Source: Janthinobacterium sp. B9-8 (lineage in GTDB: Bacteria; Pseudomonadota; Gammaproteobacteria; Burkholderiales; Chitinibacteraceae). From it: DNA of 64,000 nt. Shown piece after piece: positions 45,067 through 54,019 of the stretch (the first letter of the stretch is position 1; each line of letters opens with the position of its first letter). The translations under genes and the position numbers were made by a program. The stretch lies in assembly GCF_000969645.2 (NCBI RefSeq), contig NZ_CP014222.1, positions 1,589,740 to 1,653,739 on the forward strand, given 5' to 3'. The notes beneath the pieces were generated by a model. The model was given only the letters and a program-made list of their open reading frames with translations. It did no database searches and had not been told where the DNA came from.

Positions 45067-45633
45067 ATGAGACTCGTGCTTTACACCTTAGTCACAGACA
45101 AAAAGAAAGCCGAGCGTATAGCGGCCATGACAGACGATATATACCACGTTGGCGGTGTGGCACCTGCAGGTGATGGCTGCGCAGTGCGTATGTCATTTTC
45201 CAGAGTTGGGCAAACCAGTGGCTATGTACTAGATGAAGACAGCAAAATGGCCATTGCTGCATCGGTGGGCCTTTTAAACTCCATTGACTCGGTTGTTTTC
45301 ATCATGCATGCCTACCCCGGAAAGCTCTGCCCGCAAGGCGCGAACTCAGGCACAGGCGAAATCACCAGCACGGCTGCAGCATGGTCGCTAACGAATGCCC
45401 GCAACCTTCTCGCCATTTGGGCCCCTAGCTCGGTATATTTTCTATGCTGTGAATTTGGGCAAATACGGCCATCTGGATTTGTTCAACACTATATTGCCCC
45501 TGATGGCCCTCTCTACATTGCCCAAGGACTTCAAGCAGGCGTTCGCATTTTTGCGTTACCAGAAAAAGTATATATTTTTGACGGCATGCCCATTCTTAGA
45601 GATAGCTATTACCCAAGAAGAATAACTTCTTAA
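45067..45633 (+). CDS. Unrecognised 188-residue protein
   Basis: No family recognised. It begins MRLVLYTLVTDKKKAERIA, has a Gly/Ala-rich middle (AGDGCAVRMSFSRVGQTSGY) and an aromatic C-terminal half. No signal peptide; one weakly hydrophobic stretch near 113-125 (NLLAIWAPSSVYFLCC). It lies beside an abortive-infection-type gene remnant in an AT-richer patch, so accessory or phage-related origin is possible, but nothing in the protein proves it. Confidence 0.55.
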   Translation: MRLVLYTLVTDKKKAERIAAMTDDIYHVGGVAPAGDGCAVRMSFSRVGQTSGYVLDEDSKMAIAASVGLLNSIDSVVFIMHAYPGKLCPQGANSGTGEITSTAAAWSLTNARNLLAIWAPSSVYFLCCEFGQIRPSGFVQHYIAPDGPLYIAQGLQAGVRIFALPEKVYIFDGMPILRDSYYPRRITS

Positions 45634-45741
45634 CAAATAATTACGTAACGAACTTACCCCAAATAAAAATGGCTGGCCGAAACTAATTTTATAGTTACGA
45701 AAGATGCCTCACACTGTCACTCAATTAAACATGGAACGAAT

Positions 45742-45899
45742 ATGGCAATTATTGACTTATTTTCAAAACACCAAAGAAAAAACGCGGGAAAACTCCCGAT
45801 GTATATGAATATGATGAAACCCCATCCGCACTTCGTGTATTACATTTAACAGCTACAAACATATTGTTCTTAGCAAAGTGCGAAAAAGAACATAACTAA
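45742..45899 (+). pseudogene. Frameshifted remnant of an AbiJ-NTD4-type protein
   Basis: From ATG 45742 the frame reads MAIIDLFSKHQRKNAGKLP; near 45797 a shift into another frame continues DVYEYDETPSALRVLHL and stops at 45899. Together these match the N-terminus I recall for proteins with the AbiJ_NTD4 domain (IIDLFSKRQK...G.VPDVYxYDxIPxxLRVQ). Only about 50 codons remain, so the gene is frameshifted and truncated. Confidence 0.6.
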
Positions 45900-46005
45900 A
45901 CCAACTGCAACTTCAGATAATTTTATTTTTAGCATATTCAAAAATTATCTCAGCAATTAAGTTGATAAGATTACCTACCCTTCAATCACCCCAAACTAGC
46001 TCCCC

Positions 46006-46590
46006 ATGCCCACCCTCTACATCATCCACGGCTTTGATGCCGCGCCTTCAAATCACTGGTTTCCTTGGTTGCAAGATCAGCTGGCTGCTCTTGGGGTGGC
46101 TTGCCATATTCTGGCGATGCCCAACTCCAGCCAGCCAGATTTAAACGCATGGCTAGCTAAAATTAGGCAGAGCGTGGCGGTGCATGATGAGGATGTTTAT
46201 TTTGTGGGGCATAGCTTGGGCTGCATTACGGTGCTGCGGCATTTGGAGCAGATAAATCAAACCATTGGCGGGGTGGTATTGGTGGCGGGGTTTGCTGAGG
46301 CCGTGCCAAAGCTGCCTCAGCTAGATGAATTTACTGCGCAGCCATTAAATACCGTGCATCTGCGCCAGCACATTAAACAGCGCTGCGTGATTGCTTCGGA
46401 TAACGATGCCACTATTTCTTTCGCTCTGACCGAGGCGCTAGGCCAGCAGCTGGATGCGCGGTTTTTAACTGTACAAAATGGCGGGCATTTTTTGCTGGGC
46501 GAAGGCTTTGATACCCTGCCGGTGGTGCTAGAAGAATTACGCCGGATGTTTGAGCGAGCCCGCGCTAAAACACCCGTCAACCACGCTTAG
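46006..46590 (+). CDS. RBBP9/YdeN-type alpha/beta hydrolase
   Basis: A 194-residue serine hydrolase. TLYIIHGFDAAPSNHWFPWLQ at the start, the nucleophile elbow GHSLGC, and GGHFL with the catalytic His near the C-terminus define the RBBP9/YdeN family. Substrate unknown. It is followed by a dispersed inverted repeat. Confidence 0.88.
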   Translation: MPTLYIIHGFDAAPSNHWFPWLQDQLAALGVACHILAMPNSSQPDLNAWLAKIRQSVAVHDEDVYFVGHSLGCITVLRHLEQINQTIGGVVLVAGFAEAVPKLPQLDEFTAQPLNTVHLRQHIKQRCVIASDNDATISFALTEALGQQLDARFLTVQNGGHFLLGEGFDTLPVVLEELRRMFERARAKTPVNHA

Positions 46591-46617
46591 AAAAGCTCTA
46601 AAGCTCTGAATCATGCA

Positions 46618-46690
46618 GTGTCGTCATTCCCGCGCAGGCGGGGATCCAGTATTTTCTCTGGATCCCCGATAAAAACATTCGGGGATGACA
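46618..46690. repeat. GTCATTCCCGCGCAGGCGGGG-type inverted repeat
   Basis: A left part CGTCATTCCCGCGCAGG and GGGGATCCAG pair with CTGGATCCCC and CGGGGATGAC to the right. This resembles the dispersed ATTCCC/GGGGAT repeats common in Neisseriales and other proteobacteria. It lies between two convergent genes and may double as terminator. Confidence 0.75.
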
Positions 46691-46692
46691 AT

Positions 46693-48165
46693 TTAAGGCA
46701 ACTTCACCCGCATCAGTTTACTTTTCCTTTTTTTGGATTGGGTCGCCGGATTGCTGGCCTCACTAAACAAGAATGAATAATCACTCGCCAAGGTTTGCTG
46801 CTGTCCTGCTACCGTTGCGCCGGTATGGCAGCTCAGGCAATTAATATTTTGATGGTAGGTTTCCAATATTGTATTGGCAACGGGCTGCTGGGCTACGGGT
46901 GGCTGGGCATTGCCATCGGGAAGCGGTGAAGTGGCACCGGGGTAGATAGGGGTATTGCTATTGGGCCAAAGCACATTCACCAGCTGATAATTCAGAAATA
47001 CCGAGCTGGGATTGGCCGCTTTAATCGTCGCCCAGGTATTACTATTAAGTGCGGCAATATTATTGGCGGTGGTATTGCTGATCGGCGTAGTACGCACCAC
47101 TTGCACCGGCGCGCTATAAGGATCTATGCCCACCACCGGCATTTTATTTTGCACACATTTGTAGTAATCCGTCGCCGGATCACAGCTTAGGTTGTAATAG
47201 GTATACCAAGGTAGCGGTGGTGCGCTGAGCTCATTTTTGCTCGGGGCATTATAAACATGCTCAAAGGTGCTCCACATAAACTGCTGGGCATTGGGCGTTT
47301 TGCGAATAATATGCAAGGCCACCAAGCCCACGGTGACCTGCTTAGGTGTCGTATTACCGCCGCCTGTAATCGGATAGCTCACCCATGCTTTGGATGTTTT
47401 AAACATCGGCCAGAGGGTGGGATCGTCCAGCTCTATCCATGCCGCCTTGATTTCAATGGCGCCCACCGTGCCATAAGTTGAGAACGTTGCCGAGCCATCA
47501 GGCAGATTCAGCCCCTGTGTGGTGGCAAATGCGGGCTGCTTGCTGGCGATATACAGCTGATTCTGATTGATATAGTTGTACTCATCCTGATTAAGCCGCT
47601 TTTCAAACAGAGTGACGTAATTATTCATTTTGGGCTGCGCAGTGAGCCACGCGCCATTAGTGCCCGCCTCGCCAATATCTTTTAAAGCTGGCACGGGAGA
47701 TGCGCCAAATTTAGATGTCAGATACAAGCCCTTCACCCCCAGCGCCGAAGTGGCCTTCAGGGCTTTACTTTTCATTAAAGAGCGCATCGCCAAGGGAATA
47801 CCCTGCTTATTCGCCCAAGGTAAAGGTGGCGCACCATTAGGGCGAAACACCTCCGATGATTCCTTATAGCTTTCCCAAACCACAGGGTTGAGCGAGCCTG
47901 CCACCCCAAAAGAAGCAGCAGGCACACTGGTATCCGGCTGTCCCGGTAAATTAGGATCAGCCACCCAGTTAAGCGTTATAAATTGCTGCCATGCCAGATT
48001 ATTGAAAGCGTTTTGATTGGTACCCTGTGAGTCGCAAGGAATAATAGGCTGCAACACCGGCACCCCCGCCCACGTTGGGCAAGCTGCATTGGCGGCAGTC
48101 CCAAGCAACAAGCCCGCCGAAACACCAACATAAGCGGATAGCCGCCAACGATTCAATAAGCGCAT
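46693..48165 (-). CDS. Secreted protein with a C-terminal c-type heme motif
   Basis: A 490-residue protein with a signal peptide (AYVGVSAGLLLGTAANAAC; the AAC could alternatively be a lipobox). The single heme-binding motif CLSCH is at about residue 450 (NINCLSCHTGAT). The rest is rich in Asn, Pro and aromatic residues and I do not recognise a named domain. It lies directly downstream of an equally unfamiliar 704-residue protein on the same strand, 26 nt away, suggesting a two-component secreted redox unit. Confidence 0.7.
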   Translation of the reverse strand: MRLLNRWRLSAYVGVSAGLLLGTAANAACPTWAGVPVLQPIIPCDSQGTNQNAFNNLAWQQFITLNWVADPNLPGQPDTSVPAASFGVAGSLNPVVWESYKESSEVFRPNGAPPLPWANKQGIPLAMRSLMKSKALKATSALGVKGLYLTSKFGASPVPALKDIGEAGTNGAWLTAQPKMNNYVTLFEKRLNQDEYNYINQNQLYIASKQPAFATTQGLNLPDGSATFSTYGTVGAIEIKAAWIELDDPTLWPMFKTSKAWVSYPITGGGNTTPKQVTVGLVALHIIRKTPNAQQFMWSTFEHVYNAPSKNELSAPPLPWYTYYNLSCDPATDYYKCVQNKMPVVGIDPYSAPVQVVRTTPISNTTANNIAALNSNTWATIKAANPSSVFLNYQLVNVLWPNSNTPIYPGATSPLPDGNAQPPVAQQPVANTILETYHQNINCLSCHTGATVAGQQQTLASDYSFLFSEASNPATQSKKRKSKLMRVKLP

Positions 48166-48191
48166 GGCAAACCTCTTTAATTAAACAGTGA

Positions 48192-50300
48192 TTAAGCCGG
48201 AATAATATTTAACAAGGCCGACATAGGCGCTTGCACCGGGTCCCCATAGTTAGTCAACGTTAAACCACGCAGCCCGAGTGCCGCATTTGCCCCAATGCTC
48301 ACCTGCAAATTGAGTGAAGCGCATTGGGACGGGTAAGAATTCCCCGGCACGGCGTAATTCACATTGTCATTAAAGTTGCTCACCACCACCGTGATATCCG
48401 GCCCAAAATCAACCGCTGGCAACTGCCCCTGTGGGCCAAGCTGGGCCGTGGTGCAAGTAAGCACCATCGGAATATTGCTTTGCCCAAGCCGGGCAATCGG
48501 TGCGATCAGGGTGGAGTTGCTCGCCAGCGAAATCGGCGTATTCATCGGATTGCTAACCTGGGTATTAAAGTAGGCATTCCAAATGGCCGAGTGAAACAGC
48601 TGTAAGGGCTGAGCATAATCTGGCGGCACAGGGCTGGCAGGCGGGGCCACACCTGCAGGGGGTGGCAAAACGCAAGCCTCATTGGCAGGCGCTGCCGCAA
48701 CCTGTATCGGGCGCGCCCACAGGCCAATCGACATTTGCTGCGTAAGTTGGCCGCCCCACTGAATCGGCTCGCCCGCTGCATCGGTGATATCGCCAATCGT
48801 AAATGACACGCCCGCAGCCACCCAGGATTGCGGCAATTGAAACACCGCATGCAGCACAAAATTGCCGCCATTTTGTGGCGATGCGCTCGTTGCACCAAAC
48901 AGCATACCCGTCACCGGATCGGTTAATTCTGCCGCGCCACGCACAATTTGCCAGCAATCCTGAGCCGAAGCGCCTGCTGGCAGTTTTGGATCTGCAGGCA
49001 GGGTAAAGCCGCTTAAATCGGGCACCTGAATATATAAGCCGGTTGGATTAGCCAGAGCGGCTTTGCAGGGAAAGCCGGTTAACTGCCCACCAATCGCCTG
49101 ATTGACCGATTGCCCGATATGAGGATCGCTATTGCGGTAAGCCTGTCCGTATTGGGCGCAGCAAATCAGCGTTTGCGGCACGCTATTGCCACACACACGC
49201 TGTATCGTCGCACCACCTGCCAAAGCCATTTCTGTTTGCAGGGTATTTGGCGTGCTGGTCAGATGCATCGCCCCGCCATAATTACTACTGCTGCCCCGCA
49301 CGGCAACAGGGCCGCTATTCCATTTATTCAGCGGGTTATAAGCAGGACGACCCGTAGATGGATCGATCACTACGGCTTTAGTCACCGGATCGAGCAAATA
49401 CAAATCACTGACGGGAACCACAACCTGAGCCGAGGCAGGCGCACCAAAGCTGAGGGTGGACGAATACACATCGGCCACTTTTTGCGGATCGATCATCCAC
49501 AGCGTGTTCCAGTATTCCGGATTTTCGCAGGTCATATCAATGCGGGTGATTTTATTGCTTTGCGGATCACGCACCACGCTCCACTCGCAATATTCATCCT
49601 GCCAGCCGCGCGGGCCATACGGGCCGTACATATGCAGCTCGCTACTCCATGTGGCTTGCGGGCAAAGCTGGGTAGGGATATTTTTGAAAGCAGGGATAGA
49701 CACTTCGGTGGTGCCGTATTGGTCTGCAATCGCAAATAATTGTTTCGACGAATAGTTATAAGGATTTGCAGGGTAAGCGCCCTTACCCAGATATTGGCTA
49801 AGGCGATTTGGAAAAGCCGTCCAATGAATTAAAGCCGCGGTGGCGGTGCTGGGAATGGTGGTGAAATTAGTATCGAAATACGATGTTTGATTGCTGGCGT
49901 AAAGCAAATTCCACGGGTCGCCCATAATGGCTTGGGCCGTAAAGCCACTGATATTGGTGTTCCATTGTAGGCAAATGGCATCATTTTGCGGCGAGCCAAC
50001 AGGGAAATCATTAATAAATGCAGGCGTATTAAACACCACTTTCTGATAAGAATCGCATTGTGGTGCGCTACCAAACCAGGGCTGGCCGGAGAAAAACGCG
50101 GCGTCCCCTGGGCTAAAGCTGCGGCCATTGGTGAGCACCATATTCTGACGGCAATAAAAAAAGAAACTGATTTCAGCGTTTTGCGCGGCGTAAGCCTGAG
50201 CGGCCTCCACGCTGCCGCAGGCTTTGGTCCCTATCCAATTTGCCCAGTTGGCTTCTTGGTATTGAGCGACGTTGTTCGTTTTGATCCAGGTATTTTGCAT
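48192..50300 (-). CDS. Large unrecognised protein paired with the cytochrome-like protein
   Basis: About 702 residues, with no obvious signal peptide or membrane segment. Rich in Asn, Gln, Pro, Trp and Cys (roughly a dozen Cys residues), with segments such as NAEISFFFYCRQNMV and YGPYGPRGWQDEYCEWSVV. No named family recognised. Start at ATG 50300, as GGAG lies 6-7 nt upstream; ATG 50303 and TTG 50312 are alternatives. The composition is typical of exported enzymes, so a non-classical export route or a missed start should be considered. Confidence 0.65.
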   Translation of the reverse strand: MQNTWIKTNNVAQYQEANWANWIGTKACGSVEAAQAYAAQNAEISFFFYCRQNMVLTNGRSFSPGDAAFFSGQPWFGSAPQCDSYQKVVFNTPAFINDFPVGSPQNDAICLQWNTNISGFTAQAIMGDPWNLLYASNQTSYFDTNFTTIPSTATAALIHWTAFPNRLSQYLGKGAYPANPYNYSSKQLFAIADQYGTTEVSIPAFKNIPTQLCPQATWSSELHMYGPYGPRGWQDEYCEWSVVRDPQSNKITRIDMTCENPEYWNTLWMIDPQKVADVYSSTLSFGAPASAQVVVPVSDLYLLDPVTKAVVIDPSTGRPAYNPLNKWNSGPVAVRGSSSNYGGAMHLTSTPNTLQTEMALAGGATIQRVCGNSVPQTLICCAQYGQAYRNSDPHIGQSVNQAIGGQLTGFPCKAALANPTGLYIQVPDLSGFTLPADPKLPAGASAQDCWQIVRGAAELTDPVTGMLFGATSASPQNGGNFVLHAVFQLPQSWVAAGVSFTIGDITDAAGEPIQWGGQLTQQMSIGLWARPIQVAAAPANEACVLPPPAGVAPPASPVPPDYAQPLQLFHSAIWNAYFNTQVSNPMNTPISLASNSTLIAPIARLGQSNIPMVLTCTTAQLGPQGQLPAVDFGPDITVVVSNFNDNVNYAVPGNSYPSQCASLNLQVSIGANAALGLRGLTLTNYGDPVQAPMSALLNIIPA

Positions 50301-50592
50301 CATTTGCTCCAATTAAACAGGCCATACAAGGAATGCCACCCAGTAAAAGCAGAAGGTGGATTAAGACACCGAAACCCAACACCAACAAAATTACAGATAG
50401 GCATCAAAAGCAATGGCTTGATGACAGCAAGCCCAGCGAAATAAGTGAAATTAATATAGTTTGAGTACCTCACACCACAATGGAATATTTAATTATAAGA
50501 CAGTATGAAAATATAAATATGTAAGCATATCGAAGAAATATAGAAAGCATTTAAAACAAAAATAGCAACTGGCTTACTGACGCCAAGACAAT
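50301..50592. other. AT-rich intergenic region upstream of the cytochrome-type pair
   Basis: About 290 nt between the 702-residue gene and the tpiA terminator. The right half is very AT-rich and probably contains the promoter of the leftward pair; I see no clear operator or small gene. Confidence 0.45.
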
Positions 50593-50627
50593 AAAAAACC
50601 CGCCAGCATCGTGCTTGGCGGGTTTTT
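50593..50627 (-). terminator. Rho-independent terminator after tpiA
   Basis: AAAAACCCGCCAGC pairs with TTGGCGGGTTTTT around a short loop; on the minus strand a T run follows the stem. It lies 22 nt after the tpiA stop. Confidence 0.85.
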
Positions 50628-50648
50628 ACGCTGAGCGTAGCGCAATAA

Positions 50649-51452
50649 TCAAATAGAAGCAGCCCGATAAATTGTCAGCAAGTCATCCACGTTTAATGAG
50701 GCTCCGCCCACCAATCCGCCATCAATATCGGGCATGGCAAACAACGATGCGGCGTTGTTGGCTTTGACGCTGCCGCCGTATAGAATCGTCACCGATTCGG
50801 CCCATGCGGGGGAGAATATTGCTAATTGTTGCCGTAAGAATGCATGTACGTCTTGCGCCATTTCTGGTGTAGCGGCAAGACCTGTGCCAATGGCCCATAC
50901 TGGCTCGTAAGCAAGTACAAACATGGCGTTCTTTTTCATCAACTGCAAAATGGCGGTCAACTGTTCGGCCAAAACGGCTTCAGTCTGGCCCGACTCCCGA
51001 TCGCTCATGGTTTCACCCACACACACAATCGGGATCACACCAGCGGCAATACACATGGCCGCTTTTACCGCCACGGTTTGATTGCATTCGCGGTGGCGAT
51101 CCCGCCGTTCAGAATGCCCCACAATGGCGTAGCGGCAGCCTAGCTCAGCCAACATATCGGCCGACCACTCACCAGTGCGCGCACCGTGGGTCACTTCAGC
51201 CACATCCTGCGCGCCATAGTGAACACCAGAGCGGCTGGCCAAGCGCCCCACTTCACCCAAATAAGGCGCGGGCGGGCACACCACCAGCTCTACGCCATCC
51301 ATTGCGGCAGCAGACAAGCGCGGTAGGCTTTCGCGGCACAGCGCCAGATTGCCAAACATTTTCCAATTGGCCACCACCATTCTGGCGCGCGGCGCGGCTA
51401 AATTAACCGGGCAGCTGATGGTTGCATCCGGACTATCTATTGTTATTTGCAT
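50649..51452 (-). CDS. tpiA: Triosephosphate isomerase of the glycerol locus
   Basis: A 267-residue TIM. Catalytic residues are visible: ANWKM (Lys), IVGHSERR (His) and AYEPVWAIGTG (Glu), followed by ILYGGSVKANN. It has an N-terminal extension of about 20 residues compared with typical TpiA. It follows glpD by about 12 nt on the same strand, so this copy serves glycerol catabolism by converting the dihydroxyacetone phosphate formed by GlpD. Two adjacent ATGs (51455, 51452) are possible starts. Confidence 0.93.
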   Translation of the reverse strand: MQITIDSPDATISCPVNLAAPRARMVVANWKMFGNLALCRESLPRLSAAAMDGVELVVCPPAPYLGEVGRLASRSGVHYGAQDVAEVTHGARTGEWSADMLAELGCRYAIVGHSERRDRHRECNQTVAVKAAMCIAAGVIPIVCVGETMSDRESGQTEAVLAEQLTAILQLMKKNAMFVLAYEPVWAIGTGLAATPEMAQDVHAFLRQQLAIFSPAWAESVTILYGGSVKANNAASLFAMPDIDGGLVGGASLNVDDLLTIYRAASI

Positions 51453-51464
51453 CATGGTGTCCTT

Positions 51465-52976
51465 TTATGAAACAAGCGCTGTATCTGCTGAACGCACGGC
51501 GTCTTTTGCCAGCCACTTAGCCAGTACTTCATCGGCATTAGCGGCCAGATGTAACCTGAGCTTGGTTCTGCGCCACAGGATATCTTCAGCGCTTTTTGCC
51601 CATTCAAATTGCATTAAATAGCGCACTTCGGCGGCATAGAGGTTCGGCAGGATTTCCTCGCCCAAATCAGCCACACACCTTGCGCCTTTAAGCAGCACAG
51701 CCGTTCTTGATCCATAGGTACGCGCATATCGCTGCAATAAATCGCCCGGCATCCATGCATAATCTTTCGCCAGCTTTTGCATAAATTGCTCGAAACTGCC
51801 GTGCAAATCGCCCCCCGGCAAGGGCTTAGTTGCACTCCATATTGCGTGATGATTACCCAGATGCGGCGCAAGCAAATCAACGGCCTGTTCGGCCAGCTTG
51901 CGGTAGGTGGTGATTTTTCCGCCAAACACTGACAATAAGCCTTCACTGGCATCAAACTCCAGTGAGTAATCACGGGTCACGCTGGCCGCATTGCCGGAAG
52001 CGTCGTCCAGTAAGGGGCGAACTCCTGAAAAAGTAGCCACCACGTCGCTTGGGCTAATTTGCTGCTCAAAGTAGCGATTGCTCATCTGGCAAAGGTAGGC
52101 GATTTCATCTTTATCGATACTGACTCTGGCCGGATCAGCGTGATATTCCACATCGGTGGTGCCGATCAGGGTGAAGTCTTTTTCATAGGGAATCGCAAAA
52201 ATAATGCGCTTATCCGGATTTTGAAAAATATACGCATCAGGATGATCAAACAGCTTTTTCACCACAATATGGCTGCCTTTAACCAAGCGCAGCGCATGGG
52301 CTGATTTTTGACCAACCACATTTTTAAGTACTGATTCCACCCATGCACCGGCCGCATTCACCACCGTGCGTGCTTTCACTTGCTGCACACCATTTGCCCC
52401 CTGCAAAGTGCAGTACCAAACGCCTTTTTCGCGCTTAGCCGCCACACACGCCGTTTGGGTATGCACCACGGCCCCGCGCTCGACGGCATCCATGGCATTA
52501 AGTACCACCAAACGGGCGTCTTGTACCCAGCCATCCGAATAGGCAAAACCATGGGTATAACCAGCTTTTAATGGTGCGCCCGAGGCATGCCGATCAAAAC
52601 GAATCGTTTCTGTACCCCGCAAAACTTTGCGACTCGCCAAATGATCATAAAGAAACAAACCGGTACGGATCAGCCACTTCGGGCGACCAGTAGGATCGTG
52701 TGGCATCACAAAGCGTAGCGGCCAGATAATATGCGGGGCTAAATCCAGCAGCACTTCGCGCTCTTGCAAAGCCTTGCGGACCAAGCCAAATTCGTAATAT
52801 TCCAGATAGCGCAAACCACCGTGAATTAGCTTGGAGCTGGCCGACGAGGTGTGCTGCGCCAAATCATCTTTTTCACACAGGCAAACAGAAAGACCACGGC
52901 CAGCCGCATCCCGCGCGATCCCGACCCCGTTAATGCCTCCGCCCACGACCAATACATCGTAAATTTTCTCTTCCAC
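51465..52976 (-). CDS. glpD: Aerobic glycerol-3-phosphate dehydrogenase
   Basis: A 503-residue FAD enzyme of the inner membrane that oxidises G3P to dihydroxyacetone phosphate and passes electrons to quinone. DVLVVGGGINGVGIARDAAGRG is the FAD-binding motif; TSSASSKLIHGGLRYLE, TDVEYHADP and SVFGGKITTYRKLAE are family segments. Start at GTG 52976. First gene of the glpD-tpiA unit, divergent from glpR. Confidence 0.95.
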   Translation of the reverse strand: MEEKIYDVLVVGGGINGVGIARDAAGRGLSVCLCEKDDLAQHTSSASSKLIHGGLRYLEYYEFGLVRKALQEREVLLDLAPHIIWPLRFVMPHDPTGRPKWLIRTGLFLYDHLASRKVLRGTETIRFDRHASGAPLKAGYTHGFAYSDGWVQDARLVVLNAMDAVERGAVVHTQTACVAAKREKGVWYCTLQGANGVQQVKARTVVNAAGAWVESVLKNVVGQKSAHALRLVKGSHIVVKKLFDHPDAYIFQNPDKRIIFAIPYEKDFTLIGTTDVEYHADPARVSIDKDEIAYLCQMSNRYFEQQISPSDVVATFSGVRPLLDDASGNAASVTRDYSLEFDASEGLLSVFGGKITTYRKLAEQAVDLLAPHLGNHHAIWSATKPLPGGDLHGSFEQFMQKLAKDYAWMPGDLLQRYARTYGSRTAVLLKGARCVADLGEEILPNLYAAEVRYLMQFEWAKSAEDILWRRTKLRLHLAANADEVLAKWLAKDAVRSADTALVS

Positions 52977-53059
52977 GCTTTTTTGCCCCAGATGCGATGC
53001 GATAATTCATTATTGATTCAATTTGTACATAAACAAATACAAAACAACAAAATACTAAC

Positions 53060-53080
53060 ATTATATTTTCGAATATGTTT
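53060..53080. promoter_or_regulatory. Possible GlpR operator upstream of glpD
   Basis: An AT-rich palindrome ATATTTTCGAATATG with TTCGAA core, about 85-100 nt upstream of the glpD start. It resembles the TTCG/CGAA half-sites bound by GlpR. Tentative. Confidence 0.35.
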
Positions 53081-53248
53081 GCTATGGAAAACCCCTATAC
53101 GCTTTTTTGCATCTTGTAAGCTTCAGCCATCGCATAGTCTTCACTAGCTTGTTAAACTTGGAATAAGACAAATGTCCGTTTCTTATCGATTTGCTTTCCC
53201 CGCGAGCGGGACGAAGAAGCTCCGTACAACCAGCCAAAGAGACGCAGC

Positions 53249-54019
53249 ATGATTTTGAATCTACGCCAGCAGGAACTTTTAAAATGGGTACAAAGAGAGG
53301 CGTATGTCAGCGTAGACAAGCTGGCCGAGCACTTTGATGTCACCCAGCAAACGATTCGCCGCGATATTCATCAGTTGGTTGAAAACAAACTGGTGCAAAA
53401 GCTGCATGGTGGGGTAAGCACTTTATCCAGCGTAGAAAACGTGGCCTATGCGGCAAGGCAAGTGCTGCTGATCGAAGAAAAACAAAGAATTGCTGAGTTA
53501 GTGGCAGCACATATTCCTAATAACGCGTCTTTATTTATTAATCTGGGCACCACCACCGAAGAAGTCGCCAAGGCGCTGCGCCATCACCATGGCCTGCATG
53601 TCATTACCAATAATCTGAATGTGGCCGCGATGATGTGCACCTATCACGATTGCGAAGTAATTATTGCGGGCGGCATGGTGCGCGGGCGGGATAGGGGCAT
53701 TACCGGCGAAGCCACCATCGACTTTATTAATCAATTTAAAGTGGATTACGGCATCATCGGCATTTCCAGCATCGAAACCGACGGCACGCTGCGTGATTTT
53801 GACTTTAGAGAAGTACGCACCGCCGAAGCAATCATCAAACAATCACGACATGTGTTTTTGGTGGCCGATCACTCCAAATTCGGCCGTCCCGCCCTCGCCC
53901 GCCAAGGCCATCTATCACAAATCACCGCGCTATTTACTGATCAGCCGGTTGATGCGGCGATGGAAGCGGTCATCAAAGAATCAAAAACCCAGCTCTATAT
54001 TGCAGAAACACCTCAATAA
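53249..54019 (+). CDS. glpR: GlpR, DeoR-family repressor of glycerol genes
   Basis: A 256-residue regulator: N-terminal helix-turn-helix (LLKWVQREAYVSVDKLAEHFDVTQQTIRRDIHQL) and a C-terminal sugar-phosphate sensor domain (LFINLGTTTEEVAKAL, VITNNLNVAAMM, GGMVRGRDRGITGE). It represses glp genes and is released by glycerol-3-phosphate. It lies between the glpD-tpiA and glpK-glpF-glpT units. Confidence 0.93.
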   Translation: MILNLRQQELLKWVQREAYVSVDKLAEHFDVTQQTIRRDIHQLVENKLVQKLHGGVSTLSSVENVAYAARQVLLIEEKQRIAELVAAHIPNNASLFINLGTTTEEVAKALRHHHGLHVITNNLNVAAMMCTYHDCEVIIAGGMVRGRDRGITGEATIDFINQFKVDYGIIGISSIETDGTLRDFDFREVRTAEAIIKQSRHVFLVADHSKFGRPALARQGHLSQITALFTDQPVDAAMEAVIKESKTQLYIAETPQ

